Below are positions 5,971 to 6,907 of a DNA stretch of 6,907 nucleotides, in pieces (the stretch's first letter is position 1; every line of letters begins with the position of its first letter). The translations under genes were made by a program, and so were the position numbers. A model generated the notes under the pieces. The model did not search any database and was not told where the DNA came from. It worked only from the letters and a program-made list of their open reading frames with translations. Source of the stretch: Collinsella sp. (lineage in GTDB: Bacteria > Actinomycetota > Coriobacteriia > Coriobacteriales > Coriobacteriaceae); the NCBI GenBank assembly GCA_019414465.1, contig DXLY01000074.1:2338-9244 (forward strand). The letters run 5' to 3'.

Positions 5971-6907
5971 GCCGGAATCGGTTTTGAGCTCAAGCGCCTG
6001 TTTAGGCGCAAGGGTCTGTTTGCCACGATGCGCGCCTATGGCTACGCCGGCATTGTGTGCACGGGTCCCATGCTGCTGGGCGTGCTGCTCCAGGTGGGTA
6101 TCTTGGTGCTGTGCGGTCTGTGGGGCGTGGGGCGCGCCAACCAGGATTTGCTGGTGTGCATGGTGACCTATACGCTGCTGGCGTCGCTTACGCTCACGAG
6201 CTTTTTTTCCATGCCGGTCACGCGCTTTTTGGCGGACATGCTTTTTGCCGAGCGCGAAGAAGAGATTCTGCCTTCGTTTTGGGGCTCCAACGCCATCATG
6301 CTGGTTGCGGGCACGGTGCTCTACGGCGTCTTTTTGCTGTTCTCGGGCGCCACGCTGCTGCAGGGGCTGCTGTGTCTGTGGCTGTTCAACATTATGATCG
6401 TCAACTGGAACGGCATGAGCTATCTCACGGCCATCAAGGATTACCGTGGCATTCTGTGTAGCTTTGCGGCCGCCATTGGCGTGGCGTGCCTGTTCGCCCT
6501 GGCCGCGCTTGCACTGGGGCTGCCGCCGGTCGAGGGCCTGTTGGCATCAATTGCCCTGGGCTACGGCGTCATGCTCGCCTGGGACGTGGTGCTGCTGTAC
6601 CGGTATTTTCCGCAGAGCGACCGCAGTCCCTGGCTCTTTTTGCAGTGGCTCGATCAGTTTATGCCGCTGGCGCTCACGGGCCTGTTTACCAACCTGGGGC
6701 TCTTTGCGCACCTGGTGATTATTTGGGCCGGTCCCATTGGCGTGCAGGCCAAGGGCTTGTTTTATGGCGCGCCCTACCACGATGTGCCGGCGCTCATTGC
6801 GTTTTTGACCATTCTGGTCACGACCGTCAACTTTGTGGTCTCGGTCGAGGTCAACTTCTATCCGCGCTACCGCGACTACTACAGCCTGTTCAACGACGGC
6901 GGCGTAG
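5968..6907 (+). CDS. pelG: PelG, polytopic Pel exporter of the MOP superfamily (3' partial)
   Basis: The frame runs open from GTG 5968 to the window end, giving 313 codons. The N-terminus AGIGFELKRLFRRKG, with its short amphipathic basic stretch followed by GYAGIVCTGPML (25-36), is the PelG family signature. About eight hydrophobic segments are visible (roughly 26-52, 60-80, 108-131, 133-150, 161-183, 192-211, 230-252 and 275-293). They are followed by a charged patch with VEVNFYPRYRDYYSLFNDGG (293-312), also typical of the family. The full protein is usually about 450-480 residues with about 12 membrane segments, so roughly a third is missing downstream. PelG is thought to flip or translocate the growing Pel chain across the cytoplasmic membrane in complex with PelD and PelE. 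It is the only candidate export channel in the window, as expected for a monoderm. No frameshift or stop interrupts the visible part. Confidence 0.9.
   Translation, partial: MAGIGFELKRLFRRKGLFATMRAYGYAGIVCTGPMLLGVLLQVGILVLCGLWGVGRANQDLLVCMVTYTLLASLTLTSFFSMPVTRFLADMLFAEREEEILPSFWGSNAIMLVAGTVLYGVFLLFSGATLLQGLLCLWLFNIMIVNWNGMSYLTAIKDYRGILCSFAAAIGVACLFALAALALGLPPVEGLLASIALGYGVMLAWDVVLLYRYFPQSDRSPWLFLQWLDQFMPLALTGLFTNLGLFAHLVIIWAGPIGVQAKGLFYGAPYHDVPALIAFLTILVTTVNFVVSVEVNFYPRYRDYYSLFNDGGV

Noticed and set aside
6904..6907. Apparent TAG stop at the very end of the window
   Set aside because: In the pelG frame the last codons read GGC GTA G, so TAG is out of frame. PelG is also still well short of family length here.

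Overview
The window is a continuous, GC-rich, single-strand (+) operon segment that reads as a Gram-positive-type Pel exopolysaccharide locus: pelD (5' end outside the window), pelE, a membrane-anchored deacetylase corresponding to the deacetylase part of PelA, pelF and pelG (3' end outside the window). The order D-E-A(deacetylase)-F-G is the one known from monoderm pel loci. None of the outer-membrane parts of the Pseudomonas system (PelB, PelC) and no PelA glycoside-hydrolase domain is present. The GC-rich codon use, TTG/GTG starts and monoderm layout suggest a high-GC Gram-positive. A gut Coriobacteriia (Collinsella-like) is my best guess from sequence style, but nothing in the window proves the taxon.

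Layout: positions 1-1761 hold the C-terminal end of an extended short-chain dehydrogenase/epimerase-like (SDR) domain running without a stop into a full PelD module (four membrane segments, helical linker, GAF, degenerate GGDEF with an intact RxxD). Positions 1758-2663 are PelE (two membrane segments plus a helical-repeat domain). Positions 2660-4540 are the deacetylase with one N-terminal membrane anchor. Positions 4537-5964 are the PelF GT4 glycosyltransferase. Positions 5968-6907 are the first 313 codons of the multi-spanning transporter PelG. Successive genes overlap by 4 nt three times and are then separated by 3 nt, so there is no intergenic space. No promoter, terminator, RNA gene, mobile element, repeat array or CRISPR was seen.

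How the parts should work together (established for Pel in Gram-negatives, inferred here): PelD senses c-di-GMP through its degenerate GGDEF domain and, with PelE and PelG, forms an inner-membrane complex that recruits and activates cytosolic PelF. PelF polymerises an N-acetylhexosamine-rich chain from UDP-sugars, PelG moves it across the membrane, and the anchored deacetylase removes acetyl groups outside the cell to give a cationic polymer. The most notable feature is the fusion of an SDR/epimerase-like domain to PelD, which could tie sugar-nucleotide supply, or a ligand-sensing relic of it, to the c-di-GMP-controlled complex.
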